DNA from: Zea mays | Taxonomy: Eukaryota; Streptophyta; Magnoliopsida; Poales; Poaceae | DNA length: 64,000 bases | Reading direction: 5' to 3' | Assembly: GCF_902167145.1 (NCBI RefSeq) | Contig: NC_050104.1 | Coordinates: forward strand, 105,101,849-105,165,848 | Shown here: positions 52,180 through 62,196 of the stretch, in pieces | Position numbering within the stretch: the first letter of the stretch is position 1 | Layout: each line of letters begins with the position of its first letter | Notes under the pieces: generated by a model | What the model saw: only the letters and a program-made list of their open reading frames with translations | Database searches by the model: none | Told to the model about the DNA's origin: nothing | Made by a program: the position numbers and the translations under genes

Positions 52180-54129
52180 ATGGCTAGTAACAACAATGTG
52201 CACATTGGGAAGCCACCGCACTTTGATGGAAACAATTATGATTATTGGAAAATAAGAATGTCAATGCATCTTAGAGCGATGGGTGGAAAAATTTGGCCAA
52301 TTGTTAGAGATGGATTTGTTGTATTGAAGGAAGATGAACCATCCGTTAGTGATAATGAGAATATCCTCACAAATGATCAAGCCATGAATGTCTTTTATGA
52401 TGCTCTTGATATAAATGAGTTCAATCGTATCAAGAATCTCACAACCGCTCATGAGATTTGGGTAAAACTAATGGAAATTCATGAAGGAACTACAATTGTG
52501 AAGAGTGCCAAACTATATGTGTGCAAAGGGAAGTTTGAGCAATTTATTATGAAAGAAGATGAGAGTGTATCCGATATGTTCAATCGGTTGAATGAGATAG
52601 TAAATGAACTCAAAGGACTTGGTTTTAATGTACCGGATGTGGATTTCACACACAAGTTCCTTAGATCACTTCCGGAGAAATATGAGACTATTGTGACAAT
52701 GCTAGTAAGGAGTGATCTATCTACAACCTCTCCAACCGAAGTATTGGGAGAAATTCTCACTCAAGATATATTTAAGAAGTCACAAGCCGATGCTTTAAGT
52801 TTGGCAAAGAAGGTGAAAAATGAATCTATTGCTCTCAAAGCCAAGGCCTCAAAGGCAATTGAAAAGGAAGATAGCAATGATGAAGAAAATGAAAGTGAGA
52901 GTGATGGTGACATGGCTTTATTTGTAAGGAAATTCAATAAATTCATGAAGATGAAAAGAGGTCAACCTAGAAGAGGTCAAACATCTAGAAGAAATGCTTT
53001 CAATGATAGAAAATGTTTTGAGTGTGGGGAACCCGGTCACATAGCCATGAATTGTCCAAGCAAGAAGAAGAAGGGCAAAGATGAAAGTGACAAGAAGAAA
53101 AAGAAATACTATAACAAGAAGAAAGATGGCAAAGCCTACTTAGTTGAATGGGACTCGGATGATAGCTCGGATGATGATGATGATGACACCTCATCCAAGC
53201 TTAATGCCGGAATTGCCATCAAGGAAGCTCCCTCACTCTTCTCATCCCCCCATTGCCTCATGGCAAAGGGAGATGCTAAGGTAAAAATCATCACCGATTT
53301 AAATGATATAAATGATGATGATGATATCGATGATGTTGATGATGATGGCTATTCATATGATGATCTTGTTAGAATGTTAGGTGAGGCCGATGACTACATG
53401 CACAAAGAAAAAGAAAAATTTAAGGCCTTGAAGGAATTGTATAAAAACCTCCAAGTGTCTTTTGAGGAGCTCAAGACCTCTCACAATGACCTCAAAGAAA
53501 ATTGTGAGAAGCTTGCGGATGCTCAAAAATCATCTATTGTGCATGAAGTTGAGGTGGTCACTAAGGATGTTGGAGTCACTTGTGACTTACTTGATAGTCT
53601 TACAAGTGAACCACTACCTACTAACTCTATTTGTGATAAATGCAAAATTTCTCTCAATGATAACATTGCTCTTGATGAATCAAAAATTATTGTTGAGAAT
53701 GAAGTGTTGGTGGATAGAATAAATACTCTAACTCATGACCTAGAAAAGGCATATGGTGGTAAGACTAAATTGGATTTCATATTGGGAAGTCAACGATGCT
53801 CTCTTAACCGTGAAGGGCTTGGATATGTTCCCAAGAAAGGAAAGAATGCTTTTGTAAAGCAAAAGACATTGTTTGTGAAAGAATGTGACAAAGTGTGTCA
53901 CAAGTGTCACAAAAAGGGACATGTTAAGAAAAATTGTCCCAAGTTCAAACATGTATCCTCCACTTGTTTTGAGCATTGTTATGTTCTTTCTCATAATGCA
54001 AAAGGTGTTCATGCTAAATTTGTTGGTACTTCAATTGTTGGAAACAAAAAGAAAGCTATTTGGGTGCCAAAGACCTTGGTCACTAACATCCAAGGACCCA
54101 AGCAAGTTTGGGTACCTAAAAGAGATTGA
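52180..54129 (+). CDS. gag: Gag protein of Sirevirus D
   Basis: ATG at 52180 (MASNNNVHIGKPPHFDG) gives 649 residues; the frame is open further upstream only through the primer site. The N-terminal Copia gag domain (YDYWKIRMSMHL, LKGLGFNV, FLRSLPEKYE) precedes a CCHC knuckle at about residue 280 (CFECGEPGHIAMNC). Lys-rich and Asp-rich stretches follow, then a coiled-coil segment around 400-470, and a second CCHC knuckle near 574 (CHKCHKKGHVKKNC). Long gag proteins with C-terminal extension are usual in Sireviruses. It ends KRD then TGA, in a different frame from pol. Confidence 0.92.
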   Translation: MASNNNVHIGKPPHFDGNNYDYWKIRMSMHLRAMGGKIWPIVRDGFVVLKEDEPSVSDNENILTNDQAMNVFYDALDINEFNRIKNLTTAHEIWVKLMEIHEGTTIVKSAKLYVCKGKFEQFIMKEDESVSDMFNRLNEIVNELKGLGFNVPDVDFTHKFLRSLPEKYETIVTMLVRSDLSTTSPTEVLGEILTQDIFKKSQADALSLAKKVKNESIALKAKASKAIEKEDSNDEENESESDGDMALFVRKFNKFMKMKRGQPRRGQTSRRNAFNDRKCFECGEPGHIAMNCPSKKKKGKDESDKKKKKYYNKKKDGKAYLVEWDSDDSSDDDDDDTSSKLNAGIAIKEAPSLFSSPHCLMAKGDAKVKIITDLNDINDDDDIDDVDDDGYSYDDLVRMLGEADDYMHKEKEKFKALKELYKNLQVSFEELKTSHNDLKENCEKLADAQKSSIVHEVEVVTKDVGVTCDLLDSLTSEPLPTNSICDKCKISLNDNIALDESKIIVENEVLVDRINTLTHDLEKAYGGKTKLDFILGSQRCSLNREGLGYVPKKGKNAFVKQKTLFVKECDKVCHKCHKKGHVKKNCPKFKHVSSTCFEHCYVLSHNAKGVHAKFVGTSIVGNKKKAIWVPKTLVTNIQGPKQVWVPKRD

Positions 54130-54142
54130 TTTCCTTTTGTAG
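54129..54142 (+). promoter_or_regulatory. Candidate 3' splice site ahead of D pol
   Basis: The pyrimidine tract tttccttttgtag ends at 54142, directly after the gag stop. The same TAG (54140-54142) closes the pol frame upstream, and pol is open from the next base. Splicing to this site would remove the in-frame stop. The site is read from sequence only. Confidence 0.45.
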
Positions 54143-57100
54143 GTAAACTACAAGGCGGGAGGGAATCATTGGGTGTTGGATAGTGGATGTACTCAACACA
54201 TGACCGGGGATATGAAAATGTTTACCCAAATGAGTGAGGAAGATTGCTCAAATTATGATAGTATCACATTTGGAGATAATCGTAAAGGAAAGGTTAAAGG
54301 TTTGGGTAAAATTGCTAGCTCAAATGATCATTCTATATCAAATGTGCTATTGGTTGAGTCTTTGAATTTTAATTTACTTTCCGTAGCTCAATTATGTGAT
54401 TTAGGATTTTGTTGCAATTTCACGGTTGAAGATGTTATTATCTCTAGTGTTGATGGTAGCAATCTTAAGTTTAAAGGTTTTAGACATGAAAATCTTTATC
54501 TTGTTGATTTCTCATCTAATGAGGCAAAGCTCACAACTTGCTTATTTTCAAAAGCTTCACTAGGTTGGTTATGGCATAGAAGACTTGGTCATGTTGGGAT
54601 GAAGCAACTCAATCGGCTAACCAAGCATGACTTAGTTCGAGGCTTAAAAGATGTGAAGTTTGAAAAGAACAAATTGTGTAGCTCTTGTCAAGCCGGTAAG
54701 CAAGTGGCAAACACTCATCCACATAAAAGTCAAATGTCCACTCATCGACCTTTGGAATTACTTCACATGGATTTATTTGGGCCCACATCTTTTGTAAGTA
54801 TTGGTGGTAATTCTTATTGTCTTGTGATTGTGGATGACTATTCAAGATTTACTTGGGTTTATTTTCTACGAGACAAATCCAATGTGTTTGAAACATTCAA
54901 GTCATTTGCTATATTGGCGCAAAATCAATTTGACTTTGACATCAAAAAGGTTAGAAGTGATAATGGGTCGGAATTCAAAAATGCAAGAATTGATCAATAT
55001 TGTGATGACAAGGGTATCAAACATGAATTCTCTTCCAAATATACCCCGGAACAAAACGGTATTGTTGAAAGAAAGAATAGAACTCTTATTGATATGGCAA
55101 GGTCTATGTTAGCGGAATATAATATATCGGATTCTTATTGGGCCGAGGCAATAAATACCGCTTGTCATTCATCAAATAGACTATATTGTCACAAGCTCTT
55201 GAAGAAAACTCCATATGAATTGCTCATTGGTAGAAAGCCAAATATCTCATATTTTAGAGTATTCGGTTGCAAATGTTATATTTTGAGAAAGGGAAGCCGG
55301 CTTTCTAAATTTGAGAAGAAATGTGATGAGGGTTTTCTTCTTGGATATTCATCAAATAGTAAGGCTTATAGAGTCTTCAACAAAACTCATGGTATTATTG
55401 AGGAAGCATATGATGTTGAATTCGATGAAACAAATGGGTCTCAAGATGAGAGTGAAAATCTCGATGATGTTGGGGGAACTCAATTGATAAATGCAATGAA
55501 AACAATGGCCATTGGTAAAATAAAACCAAAGGAAGATGATGATGAAGATAGTGTGATTGTCATTCCTTCATCCTCAACTATAAATGAGGAAGATCACCAA
55601 AGCCAACAACTCAATGAAACCATGGATACTCATGATCAAGGTACTTCAAGACCTTCGATTCCTCCTAATGCTTCAACAAGCAATTATCAAACGGTATCAA
55701 GAATTCATCATTCCATTGTGAAGGATCACCCGGTTGATCAAATTGTGGGTGATATTAGTAAGGGTGTTCAAACTCGCTCTCGCATAGCTTCATTTTGTGA
55801 ACATTTCTCTTTTGTATCTTGTATGGAACCTAACTGTGTAGATGAAGCTCTACTTGATGTTGATTGGGTGAATGCAATGCATGAAGAATTAAATAACTTT
55901 GCTCGAAATGAAGTTTGGGAGCTTGTTGAGAGACCAAAGAACCACAATGTTATTGGTACAAAATGGGTGTTTCGCAATAAGCACAATGAAGATGGTGTGG
56001 TAGTAAGAAACAAGGCAAGATTAGTTGCACAAGGATATACTCAAATTGAGGGATTGGATTTTGGGGAGACATTTGCTCCCGTAGCAAGATTAGAAGCAAT
56101 CCGGATTCTACTTGCTTATGCTTGTGCACACAATATCAAGCTCTACCAAATGGATGTAAAGAGTGCCTTCCTAAATGGTAAGATTAGTGAACTAGTGTAT
56201 GTTGAACAACCTCCCGGTTTTGAGGACCCTAAAAGACCTAACCATGTGTTCAAGCTTTCTAAAGCTCTCTATGGGCTTAAGCAAGCTCCACGCGCTTGGT
56301 ATGAAAGGCTTAGGGATTTCTTGCTTTCCAAAGACTTCAAAATTGGGAAGGTTGACACTACTCTATTCACTAAAAGAATTGGCAAAGATTTATTTGTTTG
56401 TCAAATCTACGTTGATGATATTATTTTTGGATCTACTAATGAATTATTTTGTGAGGAGTTCGGAAGAATGATGTCAAAAGAATTTGAAATGTCTATGATA
56501 GGAGAATTGAGCTTCTTTCTTGGCCTTCAAATCAAACAATTGAAAGATGGAATTTTTATAAGTCAATCAAAATATTTGAAGGACATGCTCAAGAAGTTTG
56601 GTTTAGAAAATGCTAAGCCTATCAAGACTCCAATGGCAACAAATGGTCATCTAGACTTAGATGAAGGAGGTACTATAGTTGATCAAAAACTTTATCGTTC
56701 AATAATTGGTAGTTTGCTTTATATTACCGCATCTAGGCCCGATGTTATGTTTAGTGTATGCATGTGTGCTCGATTTCAAGCTTCTCCTAGAGAGATTCAC
56801 TTGAAGGCCGCTAAAAGAATTCTAAGATATTTGAAGTATACTCCCAATATTGGTCTATGGTATCCCAAAGGTGCTCAATTTGAATTAATTGGATATTCGG
56901 ATTCGGACTATGCGGGGTGCAAAGTTGATAGAAAAAGCACCTCCGGTTGTTGTCAATTTCTTGGTAGATCTCTTGTTTCATGGTTTTCTAAGAAACAAAA
57001 TTCGGTTGCTCTATCTACCGCCGAGGCGGAATATATATCGGCCGGAAATTGTTGTGCTCAACTATTATGGATGAAACAAACCTTATTGGACTATGGAATT

Positions 57101-57361
57101 ATTTTCAAGAATGTGCCTCTCATGTGTGATAATGAGAGTGCGGTAAAATTGGCTACCAATCCGGTCCAACACTCAAGAACCAAGCATATTGATATACGGC
57201 ATCACTTCTTAAGGGATCATGTTGGCAAGGGAGATATCTCTATTTATTCCATTGGCACGGATGATCAATTAGCAGACATTTTTACAAAACCTTTGGATGA
57301 AACAAGATTTTGTTCTCTAAGAAGTGAAATGAATGTGATCGATATCTCAAATGTGGCTTGA
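54143..57361 (+). CDS. pol: Pol polyprotein of Sirevirus D (protease, integrase, RT, RNase H)
   Basis: It is open from 54143 ([15 protein letters not shown]); no early ATG is present, and the first methionine is TQHMTGD. Domains in order are aspartic protease ([12 protein letters not shown]), the pre-integrase HHCC finger ([18 protein letters not shown]), integrase core ([26 protein letters not shown]), reverse transcriptase ([35 protein letters not shown]) and RNase H ([27 protein letters not shown]). The roughly 1070 codons carry no stop or shift. The protease-integrase-RT order is that of Ty1/Copia. Its frame is +1 relative to gag, with stops TGA (54127) and TAG (54140) in between, so simple readthrough or a single frameshift would not join them. 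Confidence 0.94.
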   Translation, partial: VNYKAGGNHWVLDSGCTQHMTGDMKMFTQMSEEDCSNYDSITFGDNRKGKVKGLGKIASSNDHSISNVLLVESLNFNLLSVAQLCDLGFCCNFTVEDVIISSVDGSNLKFKGFRHENLYLVDFSSNEAKLTTCLFSKASLGWLWHRRLGHVGMKQLNRLTKHDLVRGLKDVKFEKNKLCSSCQAGKQVANTHPHKSQMSTHRPLELLHMDLFGPTSFVSIGGNSYCLVIVDDYSRFTWVYFLRDKSNVFETFKSFAILAQNQFDFDIKKVRSDNGSEFKNARIDQYCDDKGIKHEFSSKYTPEQNGIVERKNRTLIDMARSMLAEYNISDSYWAEAINTACHSSNRLYCHKLLKKTPYELLIGRKPNISYFRVFGCKCYILRKGSRLSKFEKKCDEGFLLGYSSNSKAYRVFNKTHGIIEEAYDVEFDETNGSQDESENLDDVGGTQLINAMKTMAIGKIKPKEDDDEDSVIVIPSSSTINEEDHQSQQLNETMDTHDQGTSRPSIPPNASTSNYQTVSRIHHSIVKDHPVDQIVGDISKGVQTRSRIASFCEHFSFVSCMEPNCVDEALLDVDWVNAMHEELNNFARNEVWELVERPKNHNVIGTKWVFRNKHNEDGVVVRNKARLVAQGYTQIEGLDFGETFAPVARLEAIRILLAYACAHNIKLYQMDVKSAFLNGKISELVYVEQPPGFEDPKRPNHVFKLSKALYGLKQAPRAWYERLRDFLLSKDFKIGKVDTTLFTKRIGKDLFVCQIYVDDIIFGSTNELFCEEFGRMMSKEFEMSMIGELSFFLGLQIKQLKDGIFISQSKYLKDMLKKFGLENAKPIKTPMATNGHLDLDEGGTIVDQKLYRSIIGSLLYITASRPDVMFSVCMCARFQASPREIHLKAAKRILRYLKYTPNIGLWYPKGAQFELIGYSDSDYAGCKVDRKSTSGCCQFLGRSLVSWFSKKQNSVALSTAEAEYISAGNCCAQLLWMKQTLLDYGIIFKNVPLMCDNESAVKLATNPVQHSRTKHIDIRHHFLRDHVGKGDISIYSIGTDDQLADIFTKPLDETRFCSLRSEMNVIDISNVA

Positions 57362-58335
57362 AGTTGATCACACATGTGTCGTCTTGCATCTCGGGTCTAA
57401 GTATGCTCTTTATGCTATTTATTTGGTATTATTTGTGCATTTTTCATTTCTAATTGCTCTAGATAGTTTAATTCAAAAATTTTGCATTACTCCATTACCT
57501 CATATGTATATGCATGCATACCAACTCTTGGATTGGTCAAAATGTCCATATATGAGCACCAATTCGGCTTCGGAATTCAAAATCAGAAAGTGGGCAGAAA
57601 TTGGAAAAATGAGTATCAGGCCGCGGACCGTCCGCCCATGGACCGCGGACCGTCCGCAGCGTCAGGAAATGGACAGTCCGATCAGCCTCGCAGACCGTCT
57701 GAGATCATCAGGGCGCGGACAGTCCGCCGCCCCAGCGCGGACCGTCCGCGACAGGGCAGAAAAAGGGGCAGTGCCCGCAGACTTGCCAGTTGTGCCCATT
57801 TGCTTGTTCTCTCTAGCTCTCTTCTCACCAAATACTCTCCTGTGTCGAGTGTGCGCGGACGGTGAAGTGAAGTTGTGCGCGGACAGTCCGACAGCTTGTG
57901 GCAACATTCCATCAACATGTCTTCATCACGGTATCTTCAAATCTTGTGGATTTCATCAAATTTCTTCAACTTTGAGATTATCTGGGTTTCCTCTCTGATC
58001 TGAAATTGAGCAGTGGGTTTCAAAATCTGATTGGTGGGATTGATATTTCTCTTCAATGTGAATGCTATGCAAAATTTTGAACTTGTTTGGCTGGGTATTA
58101 TCTGCAAAAACATCAAATTGAACACTTGTGGCGGCTAGGGTTCTTGGAGTCGCCCCTGGTCGGTCGCGGACCGTCCGCCTGGTGGACGCGGACCGTCCGG
58201 GCCTCTGGCGCGGACAGTCCGGCCCCCTAGCACGGACCGTCCGGACCCTGGCAGAGCATTACCATTCCATTCCTTTTTATAAGTGGTGATTGGTATCAAT
58301 TATTTATCTATGGATGTCTGTCACCTTGTTGCAGT
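57362..58335 (+). other. Spacer between pol and third ORF of D, with palindromes
   Basis: Non-coding; it contains two further clusters of GGACNGTCC palindromes (about 57618-57895 and 58160-58250), like those of the LTR. It ends with a candidate 3' splice site at 58335. Confidence 0.7.
58310..58334 (+). promoter_or_regulatory. Candidate 3' splice site ahead of the third ORF of D
   Basis: ctgtcaccttgttgcag ends at 58334. From 58336 the frame of the third ORF is open for 42 codons before its first ATG (58462), encoding GFGGLRKKLAGRFKSKRPRG and an acidic stretch. This fits a spliced exon rather than chance. Confidence 0.5.
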
Positions 58336-59886
58336 GGTTTTGGTGGTCTCCGCAAGAAACTTGCAGGTCGCTTTAAATCCAAGCGCCCTCGTGGCAATGA
58401 TGATGACTATACACCGACCACTGATTCAGAGGCCCAATCCTCAGCTGGGGGCACTGAATCCATGGATGCTGAAGATTTTCTTCATGTTCATCCTGATTAT
58501 CCCATTGATATCCAAGGATGGACTTATCCCAAGCGGAGATTTTCTATGGCTGAGTACTGCTCTAGACGGACTGTGAACCAGTATGCTCTGCCATCTGATA
58601 CAAATATCCAGTTTTTCCACACTCAGCTGCAGTTTGATGTCTTCTGGGGCACCCTGGTGGATACCAATTTTCACAAGCATCAGGTGATTGATTGGTCCTT
58701 CTTGCTCAGTCAATCAGTCATGGATGGTCTCATCCCCAAATTTGAAACATGTGGACTATATCAGTTTATGGGGCAACGCACCGATTTCAATGAAATGGCA
58801 GTTAAGCAATTCCTGGCTACCTCTGAGATTGACATTGCAGAAGAATCTATCACCTGGATGACTGGCTTCAAGCGCTATTTTGCTTCTTTTGCTGACTTTG
58901 CCGCTGCCAACAGTCTGGACTATGGCACCATTTCTGCTGGGCTGGATCTTTATACTGAAGATAATTTTGAGGATTTTGTGCAGTTTTATGAGCCAGCCAG
59001 GCTCGGTATACCCAGGAGGTTTGGAGAGACAGCAGGACTCAGACATCATCCTGCTGTCATCAACAAGATTGCCAGAGTCACCATTCTTCCCAAAAGTGGT
59101 GATAAGAGTAAAATTCGAGATAAGTTCTGGAACATAATCCAGCACATCATGAATGGTGAAGTCATGAACATTGTTCTTTTCATGATGAGACAGCTTAATG
59201 ATTTAAAGATGGACAAGAATCAAAACCTGGCATATGCTCCATACATTATGGCTCTCATCAAATCCAAGACAAGATTTGAGGGCCCATGCGAGATTGTTCA
59301 CACTCCATTCAGGCCTTTTAAGAATGAGATAGGGTTTCTCACCAGGCCACTCACTCCATTCCCAGATGATGAGGAAGACCCTGGCTATGAGGGTGGAGCA
59401 GCTCCTAATGTTGAGGGACAGCAGATGCCACCTCCTCCACCTCCTCCTCAGCCTCAGCACTATTGGGAGCCTGCTCCCGGATACTTTGATCCTTATTTTC
59501 ACAATATGCAGCAAGGGCTGGAGACTCATATTGATGCTCGCTTTGATGGCCTGATGTCACATGTGGATCACCGCCTTGATGACATGCAGTCTCGCTTTGA
59601 CAGTAACTGGGATGCACTCAACTCTGAATTTTCTGAGTTTCGTGATCAAATTCACACTAATGTCACTGATCCCATCATGTCAAGGCTGAATAATATGCAA
59701 CAGAGTTTTCAAGATAACATGGGTGCTCTCTCCAGTCAGTTTGACAATCTTTCTACAACTGACAACATGCATGATATAAGTCAGAGGCAGCAGCAGCTTC
59801 AACAGGATTTTGGCCAGTTCTCCTCCCTGTTTGACACCTTTAGCACTCATTACTACAACATGCATCCTCCGCCGAGTGATCAGTGA
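58336..59886 (+). CDS. Third (env-position) ORF of Sirevirus D
   Basis: ATG at 58462 gives 474 residues; the frame is also open back to a splice-like acceptor at 58334, adding 42 codons with a basic, NLS-like start (KKLAGRFKSKRPR). Residues about 1-290 look like a globular domain (FWGTLVDTNFHKHQVIDWSF, FMMRQLNDLKMDKN). A Pro-rich linker (poly-Pro, about 325) and a long coiled-coil C-terminus rich in Asp, Gln and Met (HVDHRLDDMQSRFDSNWDAL) follow. No signal peptide or clear membrane segment is visible, so an envelope role is not supported here. Some Sireviruses carry an env-like ORF in this position. Function is unknown. Confidence 0.75.
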   Translation, partial: GFGGLRKKLAGRFKSKRPRGNDDDYTPTTDSEAQSSAGGTESMDAEDFLHVHPDYPIDIQGWTYPKRRFSMAEYCSRRTVNQYALPSDTNIQFFHTQLQFDVFWGTLVDTNFHKHQVIDWSFLLSQSVMDGLIPKFETCGLYQFMGQRTDFNEMAVKQFLATSEIDIAEESITWMTGFKRYFASFADFAAANSLDYGTISAGLDLYTEDNFEDFVQFYEPARLGIPRRFGETAGLRHHPAVINKIARVTILPKSGDKSKIRDKFWNIIQHIMNGEVMNIVLFMMRQLNDLKMDKNQNLAYAPYIMALIKSKTRFEGPCEIVHTPFRPFKNEIGFLTRPLTPFPDDEEDPGYEGGAAPNVEGQQMPPPPPPPQPQHYWEPAPGYFDPYFHNMQQGLETHIDARFDGLMSHVDHRLDDMQSRFDSNWDALNSEFSEFRDQIHTNVTDPIMSRLNNMQQSFQDNMGALSSQFDNLSTTDNMHDISQRQQQLQQDFGQFSSLFDTFSTHYYNMHPPPSDQ

Positions 59887-60504
59887 GGCCTCTCCTTTGT
59901 GGCAATTGATGCCAAAGGGGGAGAGAAGTGATGAGAAGTTGTCAGGTTGTCAGGCGTCTCCTTCAGAGGGAGTTGGTGGTTCTATGTGGACATTAAGACC
60001 ATGCATATGCATTTTACCTTTTCATGCCGCTTTAGTTTATGTCTTATGCATTTGGAACTTGGTTTGATCTATTAACTCTATGTCGTATGTCTGTGGACTA
60101 TTATCTGTAATATTCTGTGGGATGAACTACGTTTTAGTTCAAATTACTCTGTGTGTGGTTAATCGAGATGTGATTATAATTACTGCGCTCACTCTACGAA
60201 TCATCTCTTGTATGCCTCGATAACCATGATTGTAGGAAAGTCTCCATCAAGCTCCAATATATTATGTGTGTTATATCTTCAACTTCAAATAATCCTGCAC
60301 ACACTTAGGGGGAGCCTTTCTTGCATACTGAGTTTTTATTGGGATTTATCTATCTCTTGGACAGAACTTCAAATCAAGATAAGTCCTATGAAACTCATCT
60401 CCAAGATCTATCTTATACCTTAGGTATGAGAGAGATTTGGAGTAACTAAACTTCTCTTTAATATACTATGTGGTGTTGTCATCAATTACCAAAAAGGGGG
60501 AGAT
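59887..60504 (+). other. 3' non-coding region of D with repeated polypurine tracts
   Basis: No ORF. Three G-rich purine runs occur: ccaaagggggagagaag (59912-59928), aggggga (60307-60313) and aaaaagggggagat (60491-60504, abutting the LTR). Multiple polypurine tracts are reported for Sireviruses. Confidence 0.75.
60491..60504 (+). other. Polypurine tract of element D
   Basis: aaaaagggggagat lies immediately before the 3' LTR start at 60505. Confidence 0.88.
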
Positions 60505-62191
60505 TGTGAATCATCTAGGCCCCTTTGGTAATGTTTTGGTAATTAATGACAACTACTTGTGGACTAACGATTCTTGGAGAAATAAGAATGCAGGGTTGGA
60601 CCACATAGAACAGGAAATGTTGAAGAGTCATACGCATTGGTTGTGGATCAGATAAAGGCAAAGGTAAAATATAGGTTTTACTTTTGCCGGTCTTGAGGAG
60701 TTTAGAGAAGATACCTGACCAGATTAGTAGGCTAGATAGCCGTACTATTAAGAGGGGTCAATGACTTAGATCTGTGTAAAACTTAGTGCCTCATAGAGCA
60801 TCAAGTAGTTGCATTTACATGAGGACTAACAGCGCTTCTCATTTCGTGAGTTAAAAGTTCATTCAAAAGCATGTTTGAAATTTAAGCAGTCTTGGTCGCG
60901 CGGACTGTCCGGCCCTTGGGGGCGGACTGTCCGCGATCCTCCAGAGGGTCCAGGGTCTGACCATTTGTGTTGACTCTGTATTCTATTGCACTGCGGACCG
61001 TCCGGGCCTTAGGGCCGGACCGTCCGCAGTCCTGACTAGAGGAAGGTGGCTTCGGGTCAGTCCCTGAATTATAGGCGGACGGTCCGCCTGTGAGGCGCGG
61101 ACGGTCCGCATGTGTCTAACTCGGTTTTGGACAAGGACTGTGTGTTTTTATAGATTTGTACTACGGACGGTCCGGGGGACCAGTCCGGACAGTACTGTCT
61201 CAGGTCGCGGACGGTCCGGGATTTATAGCCGGACGGTCCGCGTGTGTTAACTCCGTTTGATCCGAGGCTCGGGTGTTTGAAACTGCCAGGTCGCGGACGG
61301 TCCGGCCTTGAAGGGCGGACTGTCCGGACCCACCTTTTGAGTCAGCTCTGACATGTTTCAACGGTCATTATAGCCGTTACGATGTACGGCGGACCGTCCG
61401 GCCCTAGGGCGCGGACGGTCCGCGTGTGCGCAGAATTGCCCCCCTTTGCACATAACGGTTGGTTTTAGATGGGGGGCTATAAATAGAAGGGTAGCTCGTG
61501 TGAGAGAGCTCTCTTGGCCATTCCTTGCACACATTGAGCTCATTTGTGATCCTCCAACTCACTCTCTCACACTCTTTGCTTGAGATTGCATTCTTGTGAG
61601 AGATTGAGGGTTCCTAGTGCATTTGCATCATTCGGTGATTCTTGAGGCACTAGGCGGTACACCGAGCAAGCGTCGTTGGCTTGTTACTCTTGGAGGTTGC
61701 CGCCTCCTAGACGGCTCGGGTGATTGTCTCCGTCGAGCTCTCCAAGAAGATTGTGGAGAAGCCGCGGTGTTGATTGTGAGGGGTTCGCGCCTACCTCGCC
61801 GGAGCGGCAAAGGTGACATTAGTGGAATCGAGGTATTGAGTGATTTCTTGTCCACTTGGCTCAAAGATCAAGTCGTGTCTTGATAGAGGAGCAAGTGAGA
61901 GCTTGAAGTCCACCTCAACGTGGATTAGGGGTGATCGGCAAATCACCGATACCACGGGATAAATTTCGGTGTCTATTCCTTCTAGCATTACTTATTGCCT
62001 TGCAATTGATTAGTGTTTTGCTTATTGTTCTTCAAGTATTCAATCTCCGTAGTTGTCTTTCATACATTGTTTACTTATTGACACTAGTAAATTTATTCCT
62101 CTTGTTGTATTGATTAAATTTACTTAGTATTGTTGTTTTTAGTCAAAACCGTCTATTCACCCCCCCTCTAGCCGGTGTCCTAGATCCTACA
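60505..62191 (+). repeat. Element D 3' LTR
   Basis: It is 1687 bp, the partner of 50432-52118, with a palindrome cluster (about 60895-61435) and TATA box at 61478. The right target copy aactc follows at 62192-62196. Confidence 0.94.
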
Positions 62192-62196
62192 AACTC
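62192..62196. other. Target-site duplication of Sirevirus D (right copy)
   Basis: aactc, identical to 50427-50431. Confidence 0.93.

Larger units (their letters stand above)
50432..62191 (+). mobile_element. Element D: Sirevirus (Ty1/Copia) with gag, pol and a third ORF
   Basis: The two LTRs are both exactly 1687 bp with about ten differences by eye (0.6%), flanked by a perfect 5-bp duplication. Copia domain order (protease, integrase, RT, RNase H), a two-knuckle gag, GGACNGTCC palindromes in the LTRs, several polypurine tracts and an additional ORF after pol all mark the Sirevirus genus. gag and pol are intact. It is inserted in the coding sequence of the CACTA TNP2 gene. Confidence 0.95.
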
